Source: a virus
IMG/VR virus record: IMGVR_UViG_3300021180_000005
Location: 39,650 to 103,649 of that record
Direction: 5' to 3' (one strand)
DNA length: 64,000 bases
In this document: one piece after another, positions 50,750 through 58,340 of the stretch
Numbering within the stretch: the stretch's first letter is position 1
How the letters are laid out: every line of letters begins with the position of its first letter
The notes under the pieces: model-generated
The model's database searches: none
What the model was told of the DNA's origin: nothing
Seen by the model: only the letters and a program-made list of their open reading frames with translations
Translations under genes and position numbers: made by a program

Positions 50750-50929
50750 ATGCCGCAAGGTAGAATTCCTACAACCGAAGAAGCTATGGTATTCGCACGT
50801 CTTAAGTATTACCGGAAAGCATTAAACCACATCCACGAAGGTGGTAGCATCTACTACGACAAAGGACGCATGGATTCTTACATCATAATTGCCAAACTAG
50901 CGTCGAATGAACGGAGGACATTACAATGA
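50750..50929 (+). CDS. Small protein, unknown
   Basis: 59 residues from ATG 50750 (AGGAG upstream). PTTEEAMVFARLKYYRKALN opens a helical protein; HEGGSIYYDKGRMDSY follows. Stop overlaps the next ATG. Confidence 0.55.
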   Translation: MPQGRIPTTEEAMVFARLKYYRKALNHIHEGGSIYYDKGRMDSYIIIAKLASNERRTLQ

Positions 50930-51432
50930 GCATCGTAGCCGTCAAAATTGAACAAAATCACATCACCATTGGAGCAGACAGCGGGGATATTTGGGGAGAC
51001 ACAAAGCTTTCGACCATGGGCAACAAACTATGGGCTGTGTCTGATGTGCTGTTCGCAGGGTCCGTAGGCAGCGCAGCACTGGGTTCTCTGTTTAGGTATT
51101 ACCTTGCTCACTTACCTCCTATCCACAGTAGCGAAGACTACTGGCTAAGATTTGCCTTAGCATTTAAGAAACACACAGAGCAGCATGGGATGCGTATGGA
51201 TGACAACTCTTTTATAACCGTACATCATGGACGTGTATGGCGCATCAACGGACTACATGTAAACGAGGTCACCACGTTCGACGTTATTGGCGCAGGCAGG
51301 CCCTATGCACTCGCAGCGCTGGCCCTAGGCCACAGCGTAGAGAAAGCAGTGGCAGTCGCATGCGACCTTTGCATTCACTGTGCTTCTCCCATTACGCTGC
51401 TACGTATGCAGCGAAAGGAGGCGCTACGCTAA
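50926..51432 (+). CDS. HslV/proteasome beta-like Ntn hydrolase
   Basis: 168 residues. N-terminus SIVAVKIEQNHITIGADSGD matches the first strands of HslV/proteasome beta subunits (IVAV...IAAD), with Ser where the mature catalytic Thr normally stands. AVSDVLFAGSVGSAALGSLF and FDVIGAGRPYALAALALGH follow the family pattern (glycine-rich helix start). Such proteins assemble as rings; phage members are rare and without known partner ATPase here. Proteolysis is inferred, not shown. Coupled to the previous gene by ATGA. Confidence 0.6.
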   Translation: MSIVAVKIEQNHITIGADSGDIWGDTKLSTMGNKLWAVSDVLFAGSVGSAALGSLFRYYLAHLPPIHSSEDYWLRFALAFKKHTEQHGMRMDDNSFITVHHGRVWRINGLHVNEVTTFDVIGAGRPYALAALALGHSVEKAVAVACDLCIHCASPITLLRMQRKEALR

Positions 51433-51437
51433 TTGCA

Positions 51438-51518
51438 TTGAAGATCGCAGAGCTAATCCTAGCGTTAGTCGCAGGGATCGGTATAGGACTATACATCACA
51501 AAGGAGGATCGACAATGA
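51438..51518 (+). CDS. Tiny membrane protein, non-ATG start
   Basis: 26 residues from TTG 51438; an ATT at 51432 is better spaced from GGAGG (ten nt). One hydrophobic helix (AELILALVAGIGIGLYI). Stop overlaps the next ATG. Confidence 0.4.
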   Translation: MKIAELILALVAGIGIGLYITKEDRQ

Positions 51519-51700
51519 AAGTCGCGCAACCAGACACACCATCATCCGACACAATAACTATATTATCGCGGCATACATGGATGGATTCGTGTGCTACGGG
51601 ACTTACAAACCGCGAATTGCCTCATGTCACAGAGCAGTTCCTAAACCGATCTATAAGGAGATTCAATGACAGACTACACAGACCCCAAGTGGAGGTTTGA
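51515..51700 (+). CDS. Small protein, unknown
   Basis: 61 residues, AAGGAGG upstream, coupled to the preceding stop by ATGA. Hydrophilic, His/Thr-rich (ITILSRHTWMDSCATGLTNR). Overlaps the next gene by 35 nt. Function unknown. Confidence 0.45.
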   Translation: MKVAQPDTPSSDTITILSRHTWMDSCATGLTNRELPHVTEQFLNRSIRRFNDRLHRPQVEV

Positions 51701-51815
51701 TGAGCGTGTCCAGAACCTTATGAACAGAGGAAGAACTCAGCAAGAAGCTGAGCAAATAGTAAAATACGTGATCGATACCAAAGAGCAGGAGCCAAACAAA
51801 AATGAAGTTGTGTGA
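51666..51815 (+). CDS. Small charged protein, unknown
   Basis: 49 residues from ATG 51666 with AAGGAG upstream. TDYTDPKWRFDERVQNLMNR then a helical Glu/Gln/Lys-rich tail. Overlaps the endonuclease gene that follows by 14 nt. Confidence 0.5.
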   Translation: MTDYTDPKWRFDERVQNLMNRGRTQQEAEQIVKYVIDTKEQEPNKNEVV

Positions 51816-52347
51816 GTGTGGTTGCGGAAACCCTGTGCCTATATCTACACGTAACAGGAAAGAACGGGGACAGATAAAGGGGCAACCTGTACGCTACATC
51901 ATTGGACACAGAGCACGTACACATGGGATGACTTACTCTTCTGAGTTCAAGAGTTGGGACAGCGCCAAACAGAGATGCACCAATCCGAACAATTCTCAGT
52001 ATAAACACTACGGGGAACGAGGTATTAAGTTCCTATTTACTAGTTTTGAGCAGTTCTTCAAAGAATTGGGTAGAAGACCTAAAGGAATGGTTTTAGATAG
52101 AAAAGACAACGACGGTCACTATGAGCCGGGAAATGTACGATGGGTAACGCACGCTGTAAGCCAATGGAATAAGCGTGTAAGTAAAGACAGCAAAAGTGGA
52201 GCCAAAGGAGTTTTCTATTCTCCTTGGGGATGGGGAGTATGGATAAGAGCAAAAGGTAAAAAGAAACATCTAGGCACGTTTACAGACAAAAACAAAGCCA
52301 TAAAGGTACGCAAGGAGGCGGAAAGGAAATACTATGGAACCATATGA
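51802..52347 (+). CDS. HNH-type endonuclease with AP2-like C-terminus
   Basis: 181 residues. LCECGCGNPVP zinc knuckle, YSSEFKSWDSAKQRCTNPNN, YGERGIKFLFTSFEQFFKEL, LDRKDNDGHYEPGNVRWVT (nuclease core), then SGAKGVFYSPWGWGVWIRA with HLGTFTDKNKA (AP2-like). The gene at 52651-53034 is a shorter paralogue without the AP2 part. Confidence 0.8.
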   Translation: MKLCECGCGNPVPISTRNRKERGQIKGQPVRYIIGHRARTHGMTYSSEFKSWDSAKQRCTNPNNSQYKHYGERGIKFLFTSFEQFFKELGRRPKGMVLDRKDNDGHYEPGNVRWVTHAVSQWNKRVSKDSKSGAKGVFYSPWGWGVWIRAKGKKKHLGTFTDKNKAIKVRKEAERKYYGTI

Positions 52348-52654
52348 ACTAAACCCAGCGAGGATTGTAGGAGAATGCTATCAATGTGGTCACCTTTACA
52401 ACATCTGTAGCAACGGCTTTGTCTGCGATGCATGTGGTTATACTGGACAACCACGTGGGGCGCGGTTTGTGGACAGGCAAGAAACTTCCATTGCAGCAGC
52501 TGAGAGGGCTGCTGCGATGGCGTGGGAAGAGGTACAGAGGCATCGAAGTAAATACCACGGCAGGTTGGGCTCTCCCTATGCACACACAGAGGGAGACCTG
52601 AAGGACATTGCTGAGCTTAATCACATATTTTCACTGACGGATGAAAGAGTATGA
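52334..52654 (+). CDS. Zinc-ribbon protein, unknown
   Basis: 106 residues. CYQCGHLYNICSNGFVCDAC is a zinc ribbon; the rest is a charged Ala-rich helix (AAERAAAMAWEEVQRHRSK). It lies between two paralogous endonuclease genes with 14-nt and 4-nt overlaps. Confidence 0.55.
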   Translation: MEPYELNPARIVGECYQCGHLYNICSNGFVCDACGYTGQPRGARFVDRQETSIAAAERAAAMAWEEVQRHRSKYHGRLGSPYAHTEGDLKDIAELNHIFSLTDERV

Positions 52655-53034
52655 AACTGTGCGAATGTGGCTGTGGTAGACCTGCTCCTATAGCTACACA
52701 GACAGACAAGAAATGGGGCGTTGTAAAAGGCAAACCTCGTAGGTTTATACACGGCCACCATACTAAACGACATGGTTGGTGTAATACACCGGAGTACCAA
52801 GCCTACCACGATGCAAAGAGACGTTGCGAGAACCTTAGGCATCCAGACTTTGCAGAGTATGGAGGACGTGGTATACGCTTCTTATTAAAAGACTTTGCAG
52901 AGTTCATAAAAGAACTAGGCAAAAGACCAAAAGGTAGAATGTTAGATCGCAAAGATAACAACAAACATTATGCCTTAGGAAACATACGTTGGGTCACTCC
53001 CAAACAAAGCGCAGATAACAGAAAAAGAGGATAA
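52651..53034 (+). CDS. HNH-type endonuclease, paralogue of 51802-52347
   Basis: 127 residues: LCECGCGRPAPIATQTDK, YQAYHDAKRRCENLRHPD, YGGRGIRFLLKDFAEFIKEL and LDRKDNNKHYALGNIRWVT. Same order as the 181-residue paralogue, ending before the AP2-like region. Either a truncated or a naturally shorter member. Confidence 0.8.
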   Translation: MKLCECGCGRPAPIATQTDKKWGVVKGKPRRFIHGHHTKRHGWCNTPEYQAYHDAKRRCENLRHPDFAEYGGRGIRFLLKDFAEFIKELGKRPKGRMLDRKDNNKHYALGNIRWVTPKQSADNRKRG

Positions 53035-53037
53035 CAG

Positions 53038-53175
53038 ATGAACAAGTTACTGTTCGTTATCGCTTTTATTGCAGGAATGCTGCTCACAGTGGTGACATAT
53101 CAAGACCATGTCATCGTACGCCAACGCTTGTTAATTCGGCAGATGGCACAGAACCCAAGCTGCCTTACCCCATGA
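53038..53175 (+). CDS. Small membrane or secreted protein
   Basis: 45 residues: hydrophobic N-terminus (LLFVIAFIAGMLLTVVTY) then a basic soluble end. Stop overlaps the next ATG. Function unknown. Confidence 0.5.
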   Translation: MNKLLFVIAFIAGMLLTVVTYQDHVIVRQRLLIRQMAQNPSCLTP

Positions 53176-53255
53176 GTAGGGGAGACGTTGTGCTGGCTGT
53201 GGTGTATCTGCTTGGTTGGCTTACGTTGTTTATCTATGGAGGAGGGTTGAAATGA
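53172..53255 (+). CDS. Tiny membrane protein
   Basis: 27 residues, one helix (DVVLAVVYLLGWLTLFIYGG). Overlaps both neighbours by 4 nt. Confidence 0.45.
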   Translation: MSRGDVVLAVVYLLGWLTLFIYGGGLK

Positions 53256-53467
53256 GTAAACCTGCAGGAGTACTAGCTAAGACCAAAGATAATTCAAAGA
53301 AGAAACCATATGAACATGAACAATGGATGAAGGGCAAGAAAATCGGAAGGCCTAGGCAAGTGTTCGTAGACACTCGCATGGGTATGTCCTTAACAGAGAT
53401 TGAGCAATTGACCGATGCTCAAATATTAGCGTTACCCAAGCCGGGGTGGCAGAAAGTGAGCAACTGA
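53252..53467 (+). CDS. Small basic protein, unknown
   Basis: 71 residues from ATG 53252 after GGAGGAGGG. Basic N-terminus (KPAGVLAKTKDNSKKKPYE), acidic-hydrophobic end (SLTEIEQLTDAQILALPKPG). Function unknown. Confidence 0.55.
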   Translation: MSKPAGVLAKTKDNSKKKPYEHEQWMKGKKIGRPRQVFVDTRMGMSLTEIEQLTDAQILALPKPGWQKVSN

Positions 53468-53619
53468 TGAACGCAAGAGAATGGCTACTTGCCAACGGTT
53501 ATAGTCAATGGCCGGATGGTTGCTGGCAAAGCGAAGGCTACGAAGCCGACGTAGAGGAAGCACTGCAGGAATACATGGATGAACAGGAGGCTATTAAGTA
53601 TGCAAGAGACAATTCTTAA
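53467..53619 (+). CDS. Small acidic protein, unknown
   Basis: 50 residues. NAREWLLANGYSQWPDGCWQ, then acidic helix (DVEEALQEYMDEQEA). Start overlaps the previous stop; end overlaps the next gene by 20 nt. Confidence 0.5.
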   Translation: MNAREWLLANGYSQWPDGCWQSEGYEADVEEALQEYMDEQEAIKYARDNS

Positions 53620-53959
53620 GATAGAAGAACTTCGTGATGACAACTGGGACGGATACCAAATCACTACCGACAAACGGACCTTGAATGTCGCTGTGGACAA
53701 CGGTCAGTCTTGCTGTGAGGGCTGGGGATATATGTCCTCAGAGGATGACTTGCAGCAGTACATAGGTGCCGCGTTGTTAAAAGTAGAAAGCGTGAATTCT
53801 GCTCTGAACGCAAAAACAGAGCCGGGAGACATCGACGAAGGTACCGTGTACTTCGTTAATTTCTACACGTCCAGAGGTATGTTTCAACTGGCGGTGTATG
53901 ACAGTCACAATGGGTATTATGGACATTCATTTAAAATCATCGAGGAGAAAGAACAATGA
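53600..53959 (+). CDS. Acidic protein, unknown
   Basis: 119 residues from ATG 53600, nine nt after AGGAGG. Net acidic with CCEGWGYMSSEDDLQQYIGA and beta-strands after (TVYFVNFYTSRGMFQLAVYD). Compact alpha/beta protein of unknown family. Confidence 0.55.
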   Translation: MQETILKIEELRDDNWDGYQITTDKRTLNVAVDNGQSCCEGWGYMSSEDDLQQYIGAALLKVESVNSALNAKTEPGDIDEGTVYFVNFYTSRGMFQLAVYDSHNGYYGHSFKIIEEKEQ

Positions 53960-54123
53960 CACACGAATACCGTTTTGCAGTGTACGATGAGGGATACCCA
54001 CAGGGATTCTCTGAGATTCCTGAGGACGATGAGCTGGATGATTGGGATAAAGACTGGGACGAAGAAGATGACTATGCATATCCTCCCTCTGCCCCGTTCA
54101 ATGAAGATGAGGATAGACCGTGA
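53956..54123 (+). CDS. Highly acidic small protein
   Basis: 55 residues, over one third Asp and Glu: PEDDELDDWDKDWDEEDDYA. Only a few basic residues. Extreme acidity resembles DNA-mimic inhibitors of host DNA-binding proteins, but this is only compositional. Coupled to both neighbours. Confidence 0.5.
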   Translation: MTHEYRFAVYDEGYPQGFSEIPEDDELDDWDKDWDEEDDYAYPPSAPFNEDEDRP

Positions 54124-54503
54124 ATGTTGTTGAGCGTGGCTTTTCCGTAGCATTAGCCGCGTCACTACTAAGCGATGCTCCAAGGACAGGGCTGAAGATG
54201 GGTTCGGCCCTGTTCTCAGGCAGTCGCCTATTAAGTATCGGCGCGAACCGCTGGTGTACGCATCCTGCCTCTAACAACGAAGACTTCACTCGCTCACTAC
54301 ATGCGGAACATGTAGCTCTCCTTCGCCGTTGGCACTATGATGCTCCAAGTAGAATGACATTGTACGTTGCACGGCGACGCGAGGATGGTACGCTTGGGTG
54401 CAGTAAACCCTGTCCTAATTGCATACGGTTGTGCAAATTAGCAGGAATTGCACGTATTTGGTTTTACAACCAAGAGAGTAAACCGGAGGGGATTACCCTA
54501 TGA
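54120..54503 (+). CDS. Cytidine/dCMP deaminase-like protein
   Basis: 127 residues from a GTG start overlapping the previous stop (GTGA). Zinc site: SLHAEHVALL (H61, E63) and SKPCPNCIRLCKLAGI (C98, C101), the HAE...PCxxC signature of the cytidine deaminase superfamily. LFSGSRLLSIGANR precedes it. The substrate (free nucleotide or nucleic acid) cannot be told; dCMP deaminases are usually longer. Confidence 0.75.
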   Translation: MNVVERGFSVALAASLLSDAPRTGLKMGSALFSGSRLLSIGANRWCTHPASNNEDFTRSLHAEHVALLRRWHYDAPSRMTLYVARRREDGTLGCSKPCPNCIRLCKLAGIARIWFYNQESKPEGITL

Positions 54504-54895
54504 ATAGGTACACTGTTGTCAGCTACTACCCAAAGCTAGTGCAGATGATTCAAGACGTACTGTCACCCAATCTGCTAGATCACAACTGGCAACGACAGGT
54601 AAAGAAGAGACCATTGTCTGGGTACTGCTACATCGCTTCTGAGGCTCTGTACTACCTCTTAGCAAAGGAAGAGGGCTTCAAGCCAGCACAGATGTGGGTG
54701 CACGTTGGAAACGGTATAGAGATCAGCCACTGGTTTCTGCGCAAGAAGACAGGGGAAGTTCTAGATATCACTGCATCGCAGTTTGGAAAGACGCGCATCC
54801 CGTACCACAAAGCGAAAGGCTGTGGGTTCCTAACCAACTACCCATCTGAAGGTGCAGCCGAGATCATGCGCAGGCTTCCAAAATCTGTGGTATAA
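54500..54895 (+). CDS. Papain-like/transglutaminase-like phage protein
   Basis: 131 residues. SGYCYIASEALYYLL (C43), GIEISHWFLRKKTG (H77) and GEVLDITASQF (D89) are ordered like the Cys-His-Asp triad of papain-fold enzymes. The family seems common in phages but without known substrate. ATGA overlap with the deaminase. Confidence 0.55.
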   Translation: MNRYTVVSYYPKLVQMIQDVLSPNLLDHNWQRQVKKRPLSGYCYIASEALYYLLAKEEGFKPAQMWVHVGNGIEISHWFLRKKTGEVLDITASQFGKTRIPYHKAKGCGFLTNYPSEGAAEIMRRLPKSVV

Positions 54896-54921
54896 TAGTT
54901 AAATCAAAAGGAGTGTACCAA

Positions 54922-55170
54922 TTGAAGACCGTCACTGTTGTTACCATTATGGCAAAGTTCAATCAACTCAAGATCAAACGCGCAGAACAACAGGGCCGAG
55001 GTCGCGGTAGTACATTGCAGGCTGCAGTGAGTGCTGCCATGCGTGACCTTCTAAAGCAGAAGGGCTTAAAACATCAGAGGTACAACACGTTCACTGCAAC
55101 GGTACTGATCGGCAAAGAGCAAGAAGAGGAAACACTGTCAGAAGGGGCACCTAATGAGAGAACATATTAG
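54922..55170 (+). CDS. Small basic protein, TTG start
   Basis: 82 residues from TTG 54922, eight nt after GGAG; an ATG at 54949 is the alternative. NQLKIKRAEQQGRGRGSTLQ and a helix (AVSAAMRDLLKQKG) suggest nucleic-acid binding. Overlaps the next gene by 17 nt. Confidence 0.5.
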   Translation: MKTVTVVTIMAKFNQLKIKRAEQQGRGRGSTLQAAVSAAMRDLLKQKGLKHQRYNTFTATVLIGKEQEEETLSEGAPNERTY

Positions 55171-55549
55171 AGAGGGCTCTGCTAGACAAGCGATAGTAAC
55201 CGCAGATTTGCTAAGGAGAAATTTTGAAGTATGGCAAGAAGTAGGCAATTCCTCTGTTGATTTAATTGCTTGTAAATTTGGATTGTTACTTCGTATAGAA
55301 GTAAAGGGTAACAAGAAACGAAACATATCCAAAAACAATGCACCAGTAGGCGCAGTCTCTGGTTCTGTAGATTGTAGAAGATTTGACATAGTCGCTGTAG
55401 TGTCTAATCATAGTGTTCGATATGTTCGTAGTATTTTACATCAAGTAAACAACGCCTCTATAGAATTAATCCACGAAGAGACCATCAACGTCAGTACTCG
55501 CAAAGACTACATCGCACGGCAAGCTAACATGGCAAAGGAGAGTAAGTGA
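55154..55549 (+). CDS. PD-(D/E)XK nuclease-like protein
   Basis: 131 residues. GSARQAIVTADLLRRNFEVW, SSVDLIACKFG and LLRIEVKGNK give the E...D...ExK order of the PD-(D/E)XK fold as in archaeal-type Holliday junction resolvases and some homing enzymes. The rest is beta/alpha (VDCRRFDIVAVVSNHSVRYV). Either a resolvase or a selfish endonuclease. Confidence 0.65.
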   Translation: MREHIREGSARQAIVTADLLRRNFEVWQEVGNSSVDLIACKFGLLLRIEVKGNKKRNISKNNAPVGAVSGSVDCRRFDIVAVVSNHSVRYVRSILHQVNNASIELIHEETINVSTRKDYIARQANMAKESK

Positions 55550-56865
55550 TCCTTAAGTTAAAAGAAATTCTCCACAATCCTTTTCGTGATTTAAAGTCTA
55601 ACCCACTTATAGAAGATAAAATAGAAAGTTTAGTAGAGTCAATTAATCTCACCGGATTCTGGGACAACGTTGTTGTGCGTAAGAACTCAGCAGGCAAATA
55701 TGAATGTGCATATGGACACCACAGAATCGCCGCTGCTATTCGCGCAGGTCTTGTAGAAGCTGACTTCATTGTGAAGAAACTGAACGATGCTGCTATGATC
55801 CAAATTATGGACAATGAGAATCGTGATACCTACGGCTCTACCCCAGCATCTTTAATTGAATCAGTTAGCGCAATCGTTAAAGCTTTAGCAATCGGGACAA
55901 TACCAGCGTTTGAGATCAACAGTGATACGCGCAAAAACCTGATTCGCTATGCCCCTTCATTTATCCCCGGTAAGGCACCTTCCCCATCAGGTGGGGAACG
56001 TCCCTATACTGCGTTGAGTATATCTCGGTTTTTAGGCAGAGCACGTAAAGGCGGAAAAGAAGCTAGCCCAAGCGTAATCGCAGCATTAGATGCTCTGTAT
56101 CTAAAAGAGCGTGGAAGATTCAATGACTCCTTGCTTGTCACCAAAGACAAAACAGGAGCAAAGGTTCCTGTCACCACAAGCGAACTGCTACGCATCACCA
56201 GCGATATAAAACGCGATGTGGAGACAAAGGACAAGCGCACTATAGAAGCTAAACAGACAGCCGCAGAGTTTGACAAACAGCAACGCGAGCTACAGGCGCA
56301 ACGCAAGAAGACAGAGCAGGAAGCCGAGGTCGCACGTCAGAAACTAGTAAACGAACTAGCCAAAGCCAAGGCCAATGAGAACAAGTCAAAAGTAGAAGCC
56401 ATCAAAGCGGAGATCAAAGCCAAGGAGACCTACGCAGTAGAAAAGGCACTTGATCTTGAGGTAAGAGCAGCGGAGTTAGAAAAGAAAGTTGAGCAACGCA
56501 AACTGACTGAGGCCGCTGTTAAGAAGGAAGATGAGTACCTCCCCATTAAAAGAGAAGTGGAGCGCATCTTGCACAAGCTAGAGGGCGAAACCTCTACCAG
56601 CAAAGAAGCACTTGCTTCTGAAGTCAAAGCATTAAGCCGTCTATCAATCAATGTCACTGACCGTGAAAGATTGAGACAGGCTGCATTAAACATGGGTACC
56701 TTTTACACAGACTGGGTAGCTATGCAGTTTTTGCCACCACTTAGTACTAAAAAGAAGCTAGATGAGTACCGAAAAAGAGAAGATGCAAGACACAGGGCAG
56801 AGGATAAAAATGAGGAAAACACTAAAAGAAAGGTTCTGGGAAAAAGTAAACACATACGGACCTGA
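55546..56865 (+). CDS. ParB-like nuclease-domain protein with coiled coil
   Basis: 439 residues, GTG start coupled to the previous stop. Residues 1-110 form a ParB/Srx-like domain: LKEILHNPFRDLKSNPLIED, LVESINLTGFWDNVVVRKN and CAYGHHRIAAAIRAGL, with the GHHR version of the nucleotide-binding motif. A long Lys/Glu coiled coil spans about 215-330 (AKAKANENKSKVEAIKAEIK). In phages such proteins act in regulation or DNA modification rather than segregation. The exact role is unknown. Confidence 0.75.
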   Translation: MILKLKEILHNPFRDLKSNPLIEDKIESLVESINLTGFWDNVVVRKNSAGKYECAYGHHRIAAAIRAGLVEADFIVKKLNDAAMIQIMDNENRDTYGSTPASLIESVSAIVKALAIGTIPAFEINSDTRKNLIRYAPSFIPGKAPSPSGGERPYTALSISRFLGRARKGGKEASPSVIAALDALYLKERGRFNDSLLVTKDKTGAKVPVTTSELLRITSDIKRDVETKDKRTIEAKQTAAEFDKQQRELQAQRKKTEQEAEVARQKLVNELAKAKANENKSKVEAIKAEIKAKETYAVEKALDLEVRAAELEKKVEQRKLTEAAVKKEDEYLPIKREVERILHKLEGETSTSKEALASEVKALSRLSINVTDRERLRQAALNMGTFYTDWVAMQFLPPLSTKKKLDEYRKREDARHRAEDKNEENTKRKVLGKSKHIRT

Positions 56866-57313
56866 GCCTAATGTGTATACCTACATGCATTACCCAGAGA
56901 TTTCTCAAACTAGATGTTGGCTTTGGACTGGGGCATTAAATGAAAAAGGTAGAGGAAGTATAAAAATTGACGGCAAAGAACAAAAAGTGCACCGCGTGGC
57001 TTGGTTCTTAGCCACAGGGTTGTGGCCATCAAAGAACGTGCTCCATAAATGTGACGTTACAAACTGTGTAAACTTCTTACATTTATTTGAAGGAACACAA
57101 AAAGATAATGTAACGGATAGGGAATTGAAAGGAAGAAGTTTTCATCCTAGAACTACAAAACTGAGCGCTATGCAAGTGCTGGCTATTCGCGCAGCGTTCT
57201 TGGCAGGGGTTACCAAAGCTGTCCTATCACGACAATACCACGTAGTGCACGGGACTATACGTCATATACTCTCAGGAAGAAATTGGAGACCAAGTGCTAA
57301 GTCTAAGAAGTAG
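56810..57313 (+). CDS. HNH homing endonuclease
   Basis: 167 residues from ATG 56810 (AGAGG upstream). ERFWEKVNTYGPEP, CWLWTGALNEKGRGSIKI, VHRVAWFLATGLWP, VLHKCDVTNCVNFLHLFEGT are the classic phage HNH order; a C-terminal helix-turn-helix-like region (VLAIRAAFLAGVTKAVLSRQ) may read the target. Overlaps the ParB-like gene by 56 nt. Confidence 0.85.
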   Translation: MRKTLKERFWEKVNTYGPEPNVYTYMHYPEISQTRCWLWTGALNEKGRGSIKIDGKEQKVHRVAWFLATGLWPSKNVLHKCDVTNCVNFLHLFEGTQKDNVTDRELKGRSFHPRTTKLSAMQVLAIRAAFLAGVTKAVLSRQYHVVHGTIRHILSGRNWRPSAKSKK

Positions 57314-57743
57314 CAGTGTCAGCGAAGATCGCATGCAGCGTACAAACATCATTGGCAGCTTCTGTGGACAACCAATCATTACCATTGACGAGTTGGGAGC
57401 GGAAGTAGACGATGATGCAGAGCTTCATATTAGACTCATGTCTAGCTCTGGTATTAGTATCCCAGCAGAGATTCTACCGGGAGAAGAAAGATGCAAAGAT
57501 GGCATCATACGCAGGCAGACCACAGCAGAAGCGCAAGGTTATGACACATACCACAACCAAGAACAGATTGAGCAAGGCCGAAGTCGTAAAAGTATCCCGT
57601 ATGGCAAGCTCGCTGCAAAGGATGGAAAGATTGTCTACTGGAGACCCCACCGTGCAACGCTTGAAGTGTATACTGTGGGCACTGCACTTGCATGTCTAGA
57701 TAAAGAACCTGAGCCGTTCGTATTAATTGAAGAAGGTGACTGA
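57294..57743 (+). CDS. Protein of unknown function
   Basis: 149 residues from GTG 57294 (GGAG five nt upstream); ATG 57333 is an alternative. IGSFCGQPIITIDELGAEVD and DAELHIRLMSSSG suggest a beta-rich start; the rest is mixed (GKLAAKDGKIVYWRPHRATL). Overlaps the HNH gene by 20 nt. Confidence 0.5.
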   Translation: MLSLRSSSVSEDRMQRTNIIGSFCGQPIITIDELGAEVDDDAELHIRLMSSSGISIPAEILPGEERCKDGIIRRQTTAEAQGYDTYHNQEQIEQGRSRKSIPYGKLAAKDGKIVYWRPHRATLEVYTVGTALACLDKEPEPFVLIEEGD

Positions 57744-57744
57744 T

Positions 57745-58179
57745 ATGTTTAAACACGGACACACAACCCACGACTGGAAAAGTAGAACATATAACAGTTG
57801 GTGGGCAATGCTATGTCGCTGCAATAATAGCAATGTAGCCGAGTATGGGCGCTATGGAGGCAAAGGTGTCCGTGTATGTAAACGTTGGTATTCATTTTCT
57901 AATTTCCTAGCAGATATGGGAGTACGTCCTAAAAATACATCTCTTGGCAGATTTAGAGACAAAGGAAACTACACACCAAGCAATTGTGCGTGGATGACAC
58001 GGCAAGAGCAAGAAGCAGAGAAATGGAAGAACCGTAATAAGCTTTGCAAACGAGGCCACCCACGAACACCAGAGAACACTAAAAAGGTATACAACATTTG
58101 CGTGCATGGGCAATGCAAAATTTGTGACCGAGAAGCTGCTGCCCGTTACAGGAAGAGGAAGCTATGCTTAAAAGTCTGA
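57745..58179 (+). CDS. HNH-type homing endonuclease
   Basis: 144 residues from ATG 57745. RTYNSWWAMLCRCNNSN, YGGKGVRVCKRWYSFSNFLA and LGRFRDKGNYTPSNCAWMT match the phage nuclease family also seen at 58261-58845. C-terminal CKRGHPRTPENTKK and CKICDREAAARYRKR add a zinc finger typical of free-standing homing genes. Confidence 0.8.
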   Translation: MFKHGHTTHDWKSRTYNSWWAMLCRCNNSNVAEYGRYGGKGVRVCKRWYSFSNFLADMGVRPKNTSLGRFRDKGNYTPSNCAWMTRQEQEAEKWKNRNKLCKRGHPRTPENTKKVYNICVHGQCKICDREAAARYRKRKLCLKV

Positions 58180-58340
58180 AAGAAGAACAAGCAGACATGA
58201 GAGCTAGATGGGCAGACCCTAGTTATCGCTGGGCGAATGACTCAGAACTACGGAGAAGATATGCGAAGGAATTCAGAAACACTAACACAAAAGAAGAAAG
58301 ACCAGAAAACGGGGAGGTTTCTAAAGACACACGGATGTAG
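58164..58340 (+). CDS. Small charged protein, unknown
   Basis: 58 residues from ATG 58164 (AGGAAGAGGAAG upstream). LKSLKEEQADMRARWADPSY then Arg/Glu-rich (DSELRRRYAKEFRNTNTKEE). It overlaps the endonuclease genes on both sides; probably a real gene into which the selfish genes were inserted. Confidence 0.5.
   Translation: MLKSLKEEQADMRARWADPSYRWANDSELRRRYAKEFRNTNTKEERPENGEVSKDTRM

Noticed and set aside
55546-56865. ParB-like gene as a plasmid partition system
   Set aside because: No ParA and no parS-like repeats were seen; phages often carry such domains for other purposes.
57412-57699. Second reading frame within 57294-57743
   Set aside because: Same region, no ribosome binding site, and the overlapping frame fits the ATG/GTG and overlap pattern better.
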